Source: Metabacillus litoralis
GTDB lineage: Bacteria > Bacillota > Bacilli > Bacillales > Bacillaceae
Length of the DNA: 64,000 nucleotides
Assembly: GCF_007994985.1 (NCBI RefSeq)
Contig: NZ_VOQF01000016.1
Location: forward strand, 18,557 to 82,556
Direction of reading: 5' to 3'
Shown: positions 38,965-47,872 of the stretch, piece by piece
Position numbering within the stretch: the stretch's first letter is position 1
Layout of the letters: each line of letters starts with the position of its first letter
Translations under genes and position numbers: made by a program
The notes under the pieces: generated by a model
Told to the model about the DNA's origin: nothing
What the model saw: the letters and a program-made list of their open reading frames with translations, nothing else
Databases searched by the model: none

Positions 38965-40203
38965 GTGAAAAATATACTAAATACATGGAGTAAATTGAGT
39001 TTGGTTAAACAAATAATAATAGGTTTAGTTATTGGGATTATTCTAGCTACAACAATGCCAAACATAGCACAACCTGTGACAATTTTAGGTTCTTTATTTG
39101 TAGGTGCATTAAAAGGAATTGCCCCTATTTTAGTGTTTTTCTTAGTTATGTCGGCAATTACACAACATAAGAGAGGGAAACAGACAAATATGAAGTTCAT
39201 TGTTGTCCTCTATCTTATTGGAACCTTCTTAGCGGGTTTAACGGCGGTAGTAGCGAGTTTCATTTTCCCAGTAGGCTTAACACTTGTTAATAGTCCAGAG
39301 GGATTTTCAGCTCCTGGAGGTGTATCAGAGGTACTCAAAACATTGTTGTTAAACATTGTTGATAATCCGGTGAACGCTATTGCTAACGCAAACTATATTG
39401 GTATTTTAGCATGGGCGATTCTTCTTGGACTTGCTTTAAGGAGTGCTCCAGATACAACAAAAACGCTCATTTCTAACTTATCAGAAGCGGTATCGAAAAT
39501 TGTGAAATGGGTCATTAAGTTTGCACCATTAGGTATTTTGGGGTTAGTGTTTGAAGCAATATCTACAAACGGAATTGACTCACTACTAAGTTATGGGAAA
39601 CTTTTGGCTGTTTTACTTGGTTGTATGGCTTTTGTTGCTTTTGTTATTAATCCTATCCTTGTATTTTTAGCTATTAAGCAAAATCCTTATCCACTTGTAT
39701 TTAAGTGTATAAAAGAGAGTGGGATCACAGCGTTCTTTACGAGAAGTTCTGCGGCAAACATTCCTGTAAATATGAAATTATGTGAAAATCTAGGCTTAAA
39801 TAAAGATAGTTATTCGATTTCTATTCCGTTGGGTGCAACAATTAATATGGCTGGAGCAGCGGTGACGATTTCTGTGTTAACTTTGGCAGCAGTTCATACA
39901 TTGGGTATTCAAGTTGATTTCCCTACAGCACTTATTCTTAGTGTGCTTGCAGCTGTATGTGCATGTGGAGCTTCTGGGGTTGCAGGTGGGTCCTTATTAC
40001 TTATTCCTCTAGCATGTAGCTTATTTGGAATTCCAGCAGAAGTTGCAATGCAAGTTGTTGGAGTAGGCTTTATCATCGGTGTTTTACAAGATTCGTTTGA
40101 AACAGCTCTTAACTCCTCAACAGACGCACTTTTTACAGCAACAGCTGAATTTAAAGAGTGGCGTAAAGAAGGTAAGAAAATAGAGATTCGTAAAGTAGTA
40201 TAA
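38965..40203 (+). CDS. sstT: Serine/threonine:sodium symporter SstT
   Basis: SstT is a member of the dicarboxylate/amino acid:cation symporter (DAACS) family that imports serine and threonine with Na+. The 412-residue product has eight long membrane helices and two re-entrant hairpins. The serine-rich hairpin [12 protein letters not shown] and the helix [19 protein letters not shown], which carries the NMAG sodium site, are intact. [20 protein letters not shown] forms the second hairpin, and the C terminus [20 protein letters not shown] also matches. The start is GTG, preceded by AGGGGGATATTCT. The 347 bp upstream hold no gene. A strong terminator follows. Confidence 0.95.
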   Translation: MKNILNTWSKLSLVKQIIIGLVIGIILATTMPNIAQPVTILGSLFVGALKGIAPILVFFLVMSAITQHKRGKQTNMKFIVVLYLIGTFLAGLTAVVASFIFPVGLTLVNSPEGFSAPGGVSEVLKTLLLNIVDNPVNAIANANYIGILAWAILLGLALRSAPDTTKTLISNLSEAVSKIVKWVIKFAPLGILGLVFEAISTNGIDSLLSYGKLLAVLLGCMAFVAFVINPILVFLAIKQNPYPLVFKCIKESGITAFFTRSSAANIPVNMKLCENLGLNKDSYSISIPLGATINMAGAAVTISVLTLAAVHTLGIQVDFPTALILSVLAAVCACGASGVAGGSLLLIPLACSLFGIPAEVAMQVVGVGFIIGVLQDSFETALNSSTDALFTATAEFKEWRKEGKKIEIRKVV

Positions 40204-40216
40204 AGAAAGCAGATAA

Positions 40217-40267
40217 AAATGCATCTCTGGTGTTAGCGATAGCTATCGGTGAGGTGCATTTTTTTAT
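40217..40267 (+). terminator. Terminator after sstT
   Basis: AAATGCATCTC pairs with GAGGTGCATTT (one wobble); a smaller GCGATAGCTATCG palindrome occupies the loop. A run of seven T follows. Confidence 0.88.
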
Positions 40268-40282
40268 ACTAATAGAGAGTAT

Positions 40283-40388
40283 AAGTTCATATTAATAACT
40301 AATAGAAAATAGAAAAGGTGCCTGTCACGCCCCGGAATTTGTCGAATTCTTTTCGGTATATTCGGATAGTGACAGTGGTTGCCCGCCT
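40283..40388 (+). repeat. REP-like GGTGCCTGTCAC element with adjacent 20-bp direct repeat
   Basis: AAGTTCATATTAATAACTAA (40283-40302) is repeated exactly at 43821-43840. It is followed by GGTGCCTGTCACGCCCCG, a TTTGTCGAAT half-palindrome and the closing GTGACAGTGG. The order of blocks matches the cleaner palindrome at 63887-64000, including the downstream stretch CTTATAA-GGACATA and AAAGATACGA. Here the inner stem is degraded. Confidence 0.75.
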
Positions 40389-40502
40389 TATAAAGGACAT
40401 AAAGGTTTTGGTAAAGATACGATAAATCTTTCTTTCCTATGGGGATATTATGAAGAATAAGAAATCTCAAGAAAAGTTATCGGAAGCCGACATCAAAAAA
40501 GG

Positions 40503-40889
40503 TTAGAAGACTTTGGACTTGAGGGATACAAATATCAATCTGCTAACGAGGCTGCAATGTTTGCGGAAGCAAAGCGTGCTATTATTGCCAAAGAGCCAAT
40601 TATTTTCTTAGGTTGGAGACCTCACTCAATGTTTACACAATTTGACCTTAAGTTCTTAGAAGGACAGGACAATTATTTCAAAAAAGACAATGTTTATGTT
40701 ATTTCTTATAAAGGAATTGAAGAGGAATTCCCAGAAGCATATGAGATTCTTTCAAATAGGAGTATCGATGTATCTGACTTAGAGGAAATGCTGTAAGAAA
40801 ATGAAGAAAATGGTACTTCATTTGAGGATTTAGCTGCAAAATGGATTGAAGAAAACCGTGATAAAGTAGATGCAATGTTAGGTAAGTAA
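40503..40889 (+). pseudogene. Remnant of a glycine betaine-binding protein (OpuAC C-terminal part)
   Basis: In one frame this reads LEDFGLEGYKY, EAKRAIIAKEPIIFLGWRPHSMF, FDLKFLE, YFKKDNVYVISYKGIEEEFPEAYEILSN and then, past an in-frame TAA at 40794-40796, SFEDLAAKWIEENRDKVDAMLGK. These are the C-terminal about 125 residues of OpuAC-type solute-binding lipoproteins, including the GWRPHS loop that helps bind betaine. The signal peptide, the N-terminal lobe and the transporter partners are missing. A short unrelated frame (MKNKKSQEKLSEADIKKG) immediately upstream may be another fragment. The original terminator (40899-40939) is still there. Confidence 0.88.
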
Positions 40890-40898
40890 TGATTCTAT

Positions 40899-40939
40899 AA
40901 AAATAGACCAAATCTATGATATGATTTGGTCTATTTTTT
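40899..40939 (+). terminator. Intrinsic terminator after the opuAC remnant
   Basis: AAATAGACCAAATC and GATTTGGTCTATTTTTT form a perfect stem of about 14 bp with a seven-base loop and a T-run. Confidence 0.92.
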
Positions 40940-41013
40940 GTACCATGAATGATCATCCTAGATGGTGAAATTTCGTTAGAGGCATTGGTGTATGCGGGCC
41001 ATTAATTGAAATC

Positions 41014-41172
41014 ATGGTTTCTATGGACATAAATTTTAATGCAATCTATTCAGAGTCAAAAGACCTTCTTTTTTCAAAACAGATTGAGAGGATATTGAAA
41101 GATGTTGAAAGAGACTCAGAGTTTTCAAAGTTAGATTTATCTAGCGGTTTATATTTTTTATTATTATGTTAA
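41014..41172 (+). pseudogene. Possible gene fragment, 52 codons
   Basis: The frame MVSMDINFNAIYSESKD... ends in a hydrophobic LYFLLLC and stays open upstream of the first ATG (FVRGIGVCGPLIEI). It looks protein-like but has no ribosome-binding site and matches no family I can name. It is best treated as debris in the decaying 40.3-43.8 kb segment. About 300 bp after it show nothing. Confidence 0.25.
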
Positions 41173-41476
41173 GAAAATACAGGGAGCTGAAAAATCAACA
41201 ATCAATGTGAAGCAATTATGACAAGGTAAGACCAGTGGTTGAGTGGTTAGAATTTGCCTGACAACATTGGATAAATCGAGATGGCTCAAAAAGCGAGTAT
41301 GTACCCACAAAACTTAAGTGCTCTTTTTAGGAGTACATTCGGGACAAATCGTTATGAAAAAATAATAGTTATTATATACGGTACGTTACTTTAAGGTAGT
41401 TTTGCATAGCGAGGGATTTAGTAAAGTAAAGGAGTTTTGAACCTTTCCAAAATGAGCCAATACATTCGTTTCAAGG

Positions 41477-41626
41477 TTATGGTTTGTGAGAGCTTGAGAT
41501 TGTTACATTTTTATCCGTTAAGATTTCGTTTTTAAAATCCATCGGCATGCTTGTTACGAATTGCTCATAGTTCTCATTTTTATTTAATCTTAAAACGCAC
41601 TCAGCATAAGTAATGACCTCAATCAA
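41477..41626 (-). CDS. Candidate small protein, 49 residues
   Basis: On the minus strand a TTG start lies nine bases after AAGGAG (a GTG two codons earlier is also possible). The product begins MIEVITYAECVLRLNKNENYEQF and ends ISSSHKP. It is a charged, mostly helical small protein with no membrane segment. Its good ribosome-binding site and natural codon use support it. I do not recognise the family. It may also be the truncated front of a longer gene, since it lies in a region with other broken genes. Confidence 0.4.
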   Translation of the reverse strand: MIEVITYAECVLRLNKNENYEQFVTSMPMDFKNEILTDKNVTISSSHKP

Positions 41627-41906
41627 ATTCACAATCTCCTTAACTACTGTCTCTATCCTATTATTACCCTGTAGATTATCTATTTTTCGAGTAAAAGAGA
41701 AGTATCTAGCTTTATATGGAAGCGAAGTACAGGATTTGAGAAATTGCTTTACTAATTAGAAATATAGACATGAATATGGGTTTTTTTCATTAATGCATTA
41801 GAAAGAGGGTTGGTATTTTTGACCTATATTTTTTGTAGTATTTTGTAGAAAGAAGGAACTAGTTAGGATACTATTATAGTATGGAAATAATGTTTAGGAG
41901 GTTAAG

Positions 41907-42647
41907 ATGGCTACTTTATATCGAACGAAGCATACAGGAGCTCAGCAAAACATCAAGAAATTAAGAAAGAGTCGTAATCTATTAATAGTCTTCATTTTAA
42001 TCTGTTTGTATTTTTCCTTAGCAATTGAGGAAACGATTTTGTCACTGTCTGGCATTATTGCTGGTATATTTGTGGTTATTTTACTATTTCGAAATCATGA
42101 AATTTCAAAGGCGAAGGAGTTAGATGAGTTAGAAAAGCGTGTGCTAGGTACATTTGCTGATCTTCCAGATACATTTCATGTTTTTCAAGGCGTTCCAGTC
42201 ATGTTTGAAAATCGCGGTTATACCGTTGATTATTTAGTGATCTCTCCTAACAGTTGCTTTACAATTTTCGAAAATCATGAAGTGGGTGATTTTGTCGGAG
42301 ATACAGATGCTGATATATGGGATATGACCACGGTTCATAAAGGGAAAACGATTCAGAAAGAAGTTTATTTTCCCGTTTCTATTTTACGTCAACAAACGTG
42401 GCATACATCACAAATGCTAAAAGCGGATGGGATGATTGACATGTGGGTTCAAGGGATTGTTTATTTTTCAAATAAAGATGCGACAGCGGAAGGAACGGGA
42501 AAAAACACTGTTGTCATTGATGATCTAGGAGAATTGTACAAATTCCTTATGAAATTCTCCCCTCGTATGAAACCAGGTCCTGATAAATATAAAGAGGCTG
42601 TCTCATTCATTAAGAAAAGATCAAAAGCAAAGATATTTAATCAATAG
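41907..42647 (+). CDS. Membrane-anchored NERD-like (nuclease-related) domain protein
   Basis: The 246-residue product has a basic N terminus, two adjacent membrane helices (about 26-42, LLIVFILICLYFSLAI, and 46-63, SLSGIIAGIFVVILLF) and a cytoplasmic domain. That domain begins with EKRVLGTFADLPDTFHVFQGVP, followed by the pattern YTVDYLVISPNSCFTIFENHEVGDF and QTWHTSQML, then WVQGIVYFSNKDA. This strand-rich pattern with V-D-x-L-V, an acidic loop and a later Q-x-W is that of NERD domains, which are distant relatives of restriction-endonuclease-like folds. The start follows TTTAGGAGG. The function is unknown. Confidence 0.65.
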   Translation: MATLYRTKHTGAQQNIKKLRKSRNLLIVFILICLYFSLAIEETILSLSGIIAGIFVVILLFRNHEISKAKELDELEKRVLGTFADLPDTFHVFQGVPVMFENRGYTVDYLVISPNSCFTIFENHEVGDFVGDTDADIWDMTTVHKGKTIQKEVYFPVSILRQQTWHTSQMLKADGMIDMWVQGIVYFSNKDATAEGTGKNTVVIDDLGELYKFLMKFSPRMKPGPDKYKEAVSFIKKRSKAKIFNQ

Positions 42648-42669
42648 CCTTTTAAGCAGCGTACTTATA

Positions 42670-43117
42670 TTGAGTGAAAAATATGTTGGCTACTATCATT
42701 CCCCGATTGGAATTTTAGAAATAGTTACAACAAGAGATGCAGTACTGTCTGCGACTTTTGTTGAAAAGGAAGAAGAAATTGTTAGTGATACAAAAATCTT
42801 GAGGGAAGTGATTCGTCAGGTTGATGAGTATTTTAAGGGGAAGAGAAGAGATCTTGAGATTGAGTGTGAGATAGAAGGAAAGGGTTTCCAAAAAAGAGCT
42901 TGGAATGCTCGGACTGATCAGATCTTATAAACAACAAGCCATTTTTATCGGAAATGAAAAAGCAACAAGAGCAGTAGGTCATGCAAATAGCAAAAATAAA
43001 ATAAGTATTATCATTCCTTGTCACAGAGTCATCGGTTCAAATCAGAGTTTAACAGGATATGCAGGTGGACTTGATCGTAAACAGTGGTTGTTGGCGCATG
43101 TAAAATCGCAACTGTAA
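42670..43117 (+). pseudogene. ogt: Methylated-DNA-protein cysteine methyltransferase (Ogt) pseudogene with internal deletion
   Basis: The first frame (42670-42930) encodes YYHSPIGILEIVTTRDAV ... GKGFQKRAWNA and then runs off into RTDQIL-stop. The second frame (from about 42905) resumes with RSYKQQAIFIGNEKATRAVGHANSKNKISIIIPCHRVIGSNQSLTGYAGGL. The acceptor PCHR cysteine is intact. Comparison with the family shows that the segment usually reading LLxIPYGET between WNA and RSY is almost entirely missing: about ten bases remain where 27-30 are expected. The deletion shifts the frame. The normal enzyme removes O6-alkyl groups from guanine. Confidence 0.88.
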
Positions 43118-43172
43118 TCAAAGGGACATAACAGTTAGGAAAGTGACAGGCTTATTGTACTAGTAGCCTGTC

Positions 43173-43646
43173 TCAACTTGTTTTTACAAGCTTAAGTATA
43201 GACTTCATTATGCCGATATGCATGCCTTCATGATAAAATCCAAAGCGGAAAAATTCATTTGCCGTGTTTAAAGTGTAACCAGATGAAGTTGTATACGGAT
43301 CTTGAACTTGTTGATCAAGGGTGGTTTGATCAACCGCTTTATAGCGCTCTAGCTGATTTTCTAGTAATTGAATAATTGTTTCAATGCTTGGGACGGAAGA
43401 ATCCCAACCTGCTGGAGATGTTCCAGGTTCAAAATATGTATGGATGCGATCAGGAAAATACGGCTCTGAATTGGTAATTCTCGCATAAAACCTCTCACTA
43501 ATAACGTAAATATGCCCAATATTCCAGTGGATATTATGTGGAAATCCAGAAGGAATCTTTTCAATTTGCTCTTCTGTTAACCCACTCACAATTCGAATAG
43601 TTCCTTTGCGAATAAAGGTGAATTCTGAAAAAAGTGCTTGGCTCAT
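43173..43646 (-). CDS. DinB-family putative metal-dependent hydrolase
   Basis: The 157-residue cytoplasmic protein is a four-helix-bundle DinB/DUF664-like protein. Metal-ligand candidates are the histidines of HWNIGHIY (around 41-48) and YHEGMHIG (around 139-146), the usual three-His arrangement. Members act as thiol-dependent S-transferases or remain uncharacterised. Either GTG 43649 or ATG 43646 could be the start behind AAAGGAAG; I list the ATG. It is convergent with the broken ogt gene. The GACAGGCT/AGCCTGTC hairpin at 43143-43172 lies between them. Confidence 0.8.
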   Translation of the reverse strand: MSQALFSEFTFIRKGTIRIVSGLTEEQIEKIPSGFPHNIHWNIGHIYVISERFYARITNSEPYFPDRIHTYFEPGTSPAGWDSSVPSIETIIQLLENQLERYKAVDQTTLDQQVQDPYTTSSGYTLNTANEFFRFGFYHEGMHIGIMKSILKLVKTS

Positions 43647-43794
43647 CACTGATAACTTCCTTTCATTTAGAACAGACTAAGTTGCTTAATTTCCATTATA
43701 TAGTAGATTTTTATTTCAAGGAAGTCAGAAACCTTACATTCAGTTTAATGTTGTTCTTCAGTCAAAAAAGATCTAATCGGCAAATTTCGAGCTA

Positions 43795-43840
43795 TTTCGG
43801 GTGGTGACAGGCACCATTACAAGTTCATATTAATAACTAA
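43795..43840 (-). repeat. Partial REP-like element (GGTGACAGGCACC) plus 20-bp direct repeat
   Basis: GGTGACAGGCACC (43803-43815) is the inverted form of the GGTGCCTGTCAC block at 40319-40330. It is followed by AAGTTCATATTAATAACTAA (43821-43840), identical and in the same orientation as 40283-40302. The pair brackets a 3.5-kb segment. Confidence 0.75.
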
Positions 43841-43857
43841 GGTTTTCGCCATTATGA

Positions 43858-43881
43858 CTTGGAGATAAGCCAAGTTTTTCT
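43858..43881 (+). terminator. Orphan terminator-like hairpin 1
   Basis: ACTTGG pairs with CCAAGT across a seven-base loop and runs into TTTTT. No plus-strand gene ends nearby. Confidence 0.5.
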
Positions 43882-43950
43882 ACTGGGAAACGAATGTAAA
43901 AACAGCTTGTAGCCTTATATTTAAATAGATTGATAGTTTATAGAAGCTTT

Positions 43951-43985
43951 AGTGGTCTTCCGAATATGGTCGACCACTTTTTGTT
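43951..43985 (+). terminator. Orphan terminator-like hairpin 2
   Basis: AGTGGTC (43951-43957) pairs with GACCACT (43972-43978) and is followed by TTTTTG. A short transcript between the two hairpins, or one starting upstream, is possible. Confidence 0.55.
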
Positions 43986-44108
43986 TATTCTAGATAAACA
44001 ATCTTCTTGTATTTGTTAAATCTATCATTCATCAACTTCCATTTAAAAGAAAATAAATGATAAAATAGAATATATTTACAAAAATGAATACGAATTAGAA
44101 GGGTACAT

Positions 44109-44201
44109 ATGAAAGAATTAATGCAGAAAATTATTGAGTTTAGAGATTATGATGCATTAGTACAAACAGAGCTTAAGACTTTTTACGGAATCTTTAAATA
44201 A
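44109..44201 (+). CDS. Candidate 30-residue peptide
   Basis: The frame MKELMQKIIEFRDYDALVQTELKTFYGIFK starts six bases after AGAAGGG and ends 41 bp before the DUF4901-type gene on the same strand. It is amphipathic and helical. It could be a leader or a small protein; alternatively a remnant. The evidence is only a start, a weak ribosome-binding site and position. Confidence 0.35.
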   Translation: MKELMQKIIEFRDYDALVQTELKTFYGIFK

Positions 44202-44242
44202 GGTGAATATGAATGAAAACTAAAAAATTGGAGGTGGCTTAC

Positions 44243-45682
44243 ATGGAAAAAGAAGAATTAAGAAAACGAGCGTTATCAATAGTCCAAATTCCTGTTAATT
44301 TTCAAGCGATCATAGAAGAATATGTTGAGGGGGAGAACGGAGAAGGCGAGGCTATGTTTGTATGGATTAACGAAGAAAGCAATGAGGGAATTACGATAAA
44401 TCTTGATCTGGATGGTCATTTGAATTCTTTAACGATTGATTTAAATGATAAAGATTCCAATGAGATTCCGCTAAATATAGAAGAACGAAAGAAACGAGCG
44501 GAACACTTTTTCCTTAGTCATTATCCAGATGCTTTAGAAGAGTTAACTCTTTATGAAATGAAAAAAATGAATCAAACCTATCGTTACTATTATGAAAAAA
44601 TTGTTATGGATTTACCGCTTAATTCTGCTGGTTGTTTTATTGATGTGGATCCAATGGGGGAAATAGTTAAATTCTCTTATAAAGCTGTGAAGAGGATACC
44701 TGAGATACCTAGGACGCTGATTTCTAAAGAAAAGCTGATTGAACATGTACAAAATAGCCTTGATTTTCAGCCGACGATTAAAAATCTATATACTATTATA
44801 TATAATGTTGCAGAAGACGGGCTTCGTCTTGTTTATGAACCAGAGGAATCTATCATGAAGTTTAAAGCGGATGTATTGACCCCAACATTGAGCATTATAC
44901 ATGATGAAGATGTTCCAGAGACTTGTGTTCCACTTCCACCTCCTTCGAATACAGTCCTTCAAAAAGATTTAACGATTAAAGAGGTAGTTGGTATTACAGA
45001 GGAAATGGACATCATTCGAGAAGTCGATATGGGGGAAGAAACAGGCATTGTATGGCGTGATCGAAATTGGGAGATGAACGAAGAAGATTTATCAATTGAT
45101 GGATACCTCAAGAGGCAAACGAAAGATACAGTTAAAGCTTTTATTTCAAAGGAAACTGGTAAAGTTAGAAGCTTTATGTGGTTTAATGAACGAAGTGGCA
45201 ATCTTCAGCTTAGTCATGAAGATTGTTATCAAAAAGCAATTAACTTTCTTCAAATGATTATTCCAGATTACCATAAATATTTGCAATTGATTGTTCGAGA
45301 GAATGAAGAAGATGAGCAAGACGAAGCTAGAAACACAGAAGTATTTACCTTCCGTATGCATAACAGTGAAGGTATACCTGTTCAGTTAGAAATAGTAGTA
45401 GTGGCAGTTAATAATAAAACAGGACATATTGATCATTATAGCGGACCAAGTTTTGATATGGAAAAAATTAACGAGATTCCAACGAAAACAGCCATTACAA
45501 AAAAAGAAGCGAGAGATATATTTTTAACTCATTTGGACTTTGAATTAGCGTGGGAAACAGATTATAACGGTGATATAGAATCTTATATTCTTGTTTATCA
45601 AGCATGTGACAGGTATTCTAGAACGCCGATCAGGTACATTGATGCTATGACTGGGGCTGTAATTACTGCGAGAGATAAGTAA
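44243..45682 (+). CDS. YcdB/YcdC repeat (DUF4901-type) protein
   Basis: The 479-residue product has two repeats of the YcdB/YcdC type, each a PepSY-like unit: EELRKRALSIVQIPVNFQ near the start, RKKRAEHFFLSHYPDALEELTLYE in the first half and EDCYQKAINFLQMIIPDYHKYLQL in the second. The end AMTGAVITARDK is typical of PepSY folds. Unlike most relatives it lacks a signal peptide, so it should be cytoplasmic. I chose ATG 44243, eight bases after GGAGG; the longer in-frame start at 44213 precedes that site. It is followed 65 bp later by a membrane protein gene. The function is unknown. Confidence 0.8.
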   Translation: MEKEELRKRALSIVQIPVNFQAIIEEYVEGENGEGEAMFVWINEESNEGITINLDLDGHLNSLTIDLNDKDSNEIPLNIEERKKRAEHFFLSHYPDALEELTLYEMKKMNQTYRYYYEKIVMDLPLNSAGCFIDVDPMGEIVKFSYKAVKRIPEIPRTLISKEKLIEHVQNSLDFQPTIKNLYTIIYNVAEDGLRLVYEPEESIMKFKADVLTPTLSIIHDEDVPETCVPLPPPSNTVLQKDLTIKEVVGITEEMDIIREVDMGEETGIVWRDRNWEMNEEDLSIDGYLKRQTKDTVKAFISKETGKVRSFMWFNERSGNLQLSHEDCYQKAINFLQMIIPDYHKYLQLIVRENEEDEQDEARNTEVFTFRMHNSEGIPVQLEIVVVAVNNKTGHIDHYSGPSFDMEKINEIPTKTAITKKEARDIFLTHLDFELAWETDYNGDIESYILVYQACDRYSRTPIRYIDAMTGAVITARDK

Positions 45683-45747
45683 AAAAGAGGGAGTTGAGGA
45701 CGGAGGGACAAGTTTGCTAAAACCTTGTCCTAAGGAAGGACTAAAAA

Positions 45748-46650
45748 ATGGAAAGTAAAATAAAAAAATTACTGTTATTAAATGTTCTTTTTTATTTAAA
45801 TAATTTAATTCTGATTCTTCTTACAATCAACTTTGGACTAAAGGGTTTTATAGCATTATGGTTTTTCTCACCATTTGTTTTTGTACTATTTACTACTTCT
45901 ATTCTTGAGAGTACAAAAGGTAGATTATTAGGTTACCTAAGGAAAATAGCTATACTAGATTTTTTATTAAGATGTATCGTAGTAGTTATCAATTTCCTAG
46001 TAATTAGTGAACTTATCTTTCTTCCTTTGTATTACCTTATTGTCATAGGTATTATTTTTATGTGTGTGAATGTTTATCTGGAGTTGAGGATTTCTAAACA
46101 TTTGCACCTCTTAGACGATCAAAATGAAAATATAGATCAAGAGGTATTAACGAAAAGAGAAATAGATGATTTGTGTGATGACTTCGCTTCTAATCAATCA
46201 ATCCTAAAATTTAAATCTCCTGGTGAAAAAGAAGAAATACGAAATATTTACTTTTCAACCTTTTCTGTTGGTTATTCCTATGTATTGATAATATTATTAA
46301 TAGGTGGGGGGATCTTTGGATTTGAGTTTTTGGGGGAAAAGTATAGATTGCTCATATTATTTATTGCTTTTCTTTTACTAGGAATCTACTTTTATTTAAC
46401 TAATAAAAAATTTGCTTTGTTTTTTAAAGATCGTCACCAACGAAAGAAAATAAATCTAAGAGATAATTTAACATTTATAATTGGTTTATCCATCATTTAT
46501 ATCCTTCAGGGATATGTCCACATAGGAACGGGAACATTTAATTTCTTAGGCATCTTCTTAGCAACGATGTTTCTTATTCCAACTATAAAAACAAATCATT
46601 TGATAAGAGATGAATTTCATAAAATGAACAAGAAATACATTGATAAGTAG
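45748..46650 (+). CDS. Uncharacterised polytopic membrane protein
   Basis: The 300-residue product is not recognised. It has about four hydrophobic segments in the first 115 residues, a hydrophilic middle (about 118-168, rich in Asp, Glu and Lys), then about four further segments (YVLIILLIGGGIFGFEF, LLILFIAFLLLGIYFYL, LTFIIGLSIIYILQGY, FLGIFLATMFLIPTI). The two-fold layout resembles an internal repeat, but sequence similarity between halves is not evident. The ATG follows AAGGAAGGACTAA. It lies after the DUF4901-type gene on the same strand and is followed by a strong terminator. Confidence 0.7.
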   Translation: MESKIKKLLLLNVLFYLNNLILILLTINFGLKGFIALWFFSPFVFVLFTTSILESTKGRLLGYLRKIAILDFLLRCIVVVINFLVISELIFLPLYYLIVIGIIFMCVNVYLELRISKHLHLLDDQNENIDQEVLTKREIDDLCDDFASNQSILKFKSPGEKEEIRNIYFSTFSVGYSYVLIILLIGGGIFGFEFLGEKYRLLILFIAFLLLGIYFYLTNKKFALFFKDRHQRKKINLRDNLTFIIGLSIIYILQGYVHIGTGTFNFLGIFLATMFLIPTIKTNHLIRDEFHKMNKKYIDK

Positions 46651-46675
46651 CTTTTAATCGTAGGTTAATAAGTCT

Positions 46676-46714
46676 AAAAATAAGCAGTAAGATTTTTTTA
46701 CTGCTTATTTTTAT
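46676..46714. terminator. Bidirectional terminator
   Basis: AAAATAAGCAGTAA and TTACTGCTTATTTT form a perfect 14-bp stem with A and T flanks. It lies between the convergent membrane-protein and FNT-channel genes. Confidence 0.92.
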
Positions 46715-46753
46715 TGACTAAGTAACTCATCATTTGGGTTAGAAAAGTAATTT

Positions 46754-47611
46754 CTATTTAATATCATTTTCAATATCATCTTTATAAGCAAAAGAGAACA
46801 ACAATGATACCATAATAGCTCCACCAATAATATTACCAATACTAGCAGGAATCAGGTTATATAATAGAAATTGATACCAAGTATAGGTGTCATTGGTGAA
46901 GATTCCAATACTAAAGTACCCCATGTTTGCTGCACTATGTTGAAAATTTCCTGCAACGAATAAAGTGACGGGGAGTAGTGTACCGATAATTTTACCTGTG
47001 ATATCACGGGCAGCGGTTGTAAGAAATGCAGCCATACCTATGAGCCAGTTGGCAAGGATACCTGAAATAATTATTTGGAAAAATCCCCATGTTCCGTCTG
47101 CTAAAAAAGACATTTTATTTTGGTTGATATAGGTATTTAATTCTTGATAGAACTCCGGGGAAAGTGATTTTGATAGGATGATAAGTGTTCCAACAAATAA
47201 TGCTCCTAAGATATTACCACAGTATGTGGCTAACCAAAACTTAACAATTTTTAAGCTCAAAATAGAAGGCTTTTGAAATAAATAGCTTGGTAATAAAACG
47301 TTAACCTCAGTAAAGAGAATTGCTCCTGATAGAAAAACCATGGCATACCCAGTTGCAAACCCCAAACCTGCCATCAAATGAGAAAGACCCTTTATATCAA
47401 TCCCCATCGAAAGTAAGACAGAAAAAGCAGCACCAAAGGCCATAAATGCCCCTGCTTGTAGAGATAAAATAAATTGTGAATTCGTTTTACGATTAAGATG
47501 GTCCCGACCCTTTTGACTAAAATTATGTACAATTTGAGCTGGGATAAAATATTGTCGAGACGGTTCATGTACCGCTTCATTATCTAGTTTTTTTGATTTA
47601 TTTTCATTCAT
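46754..47611 (-). CDS. Formate/nitrite transporter (FNT) family channel
   Basis: The 285-residue product belongs to the pentameric FNT channels, which move formate, nitrite, lactate or hydrosulfide. It has a soluble N terminus of about 45 residues and six membrane segments. The family features are QAGAFMAFGAAFS, SGAILFTEVNVL, NILGALFVGTLII, ANWLIGMAAFLTTAARDITGKI, and the central gating histidine in NFQHSAANMGYFSIG. The extended N terminus ends with the RQYFIPAQIVHNFSQKGRDH stretch usual for Bacillus YrhG/YwcJ-type members. The substrate cannot be settled from sequence. It is monocistronic, with a good AGGGAGACTTACT site. Confidence 0.92.
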   Translation of the reverse strand: MNENKSKKLDNEAVHEPSRQYFIPAQIVHNFSQKGRDHLNRKTNSQFILSLQAGAFMAFGAAFSVLLSMGIDIKGLSHLMAGLGFATGYAMVFLSGAILFTEVNVLLPSYLFQKPSILSLKIVKFWLATYCGNILGALFVGTLIILSKSLSPEFYQELNTYINQNKMSFLADGTWGFFQIIISGILANWLIGMAAFLTTAARDITGKIIGTLLPVTLFVAGNFQHSAANMGYFSIGIFTNDTYTWYQFLLYNLIPASIGNIIGGAIMVSLLFSFAYKDDIENDIK

Positions 47612-47872
47612 AGTAAGTCTCCCTTTGTCAGTCTCTTATTCTTCTATACCCTATAGTGCGTTTATCTTAACGGATTTGTTAAGGTTTCTAGTTCAAGAAT
47701 GAAAAGACTTCAATTTGAGATGGACTAAAACAACCATAAAAAATAAATGGTTGATTCATTTTCTACCATGGTATCTATTCATACAAACGAAACGTCCTTG
47801 TATTTATTTTTGATTTTTGAAACTTTTTCTTAGGATATCTACCACTAACAGTTGAAGGGAGTTGAAGAAAAG

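Noticed and set aside
47818..47850. Autoregulated ECF promoter (TGAAAC) before the first sigma gene
   Set aside because: The -35-like box has no CGT-type -10 at the proper distance.
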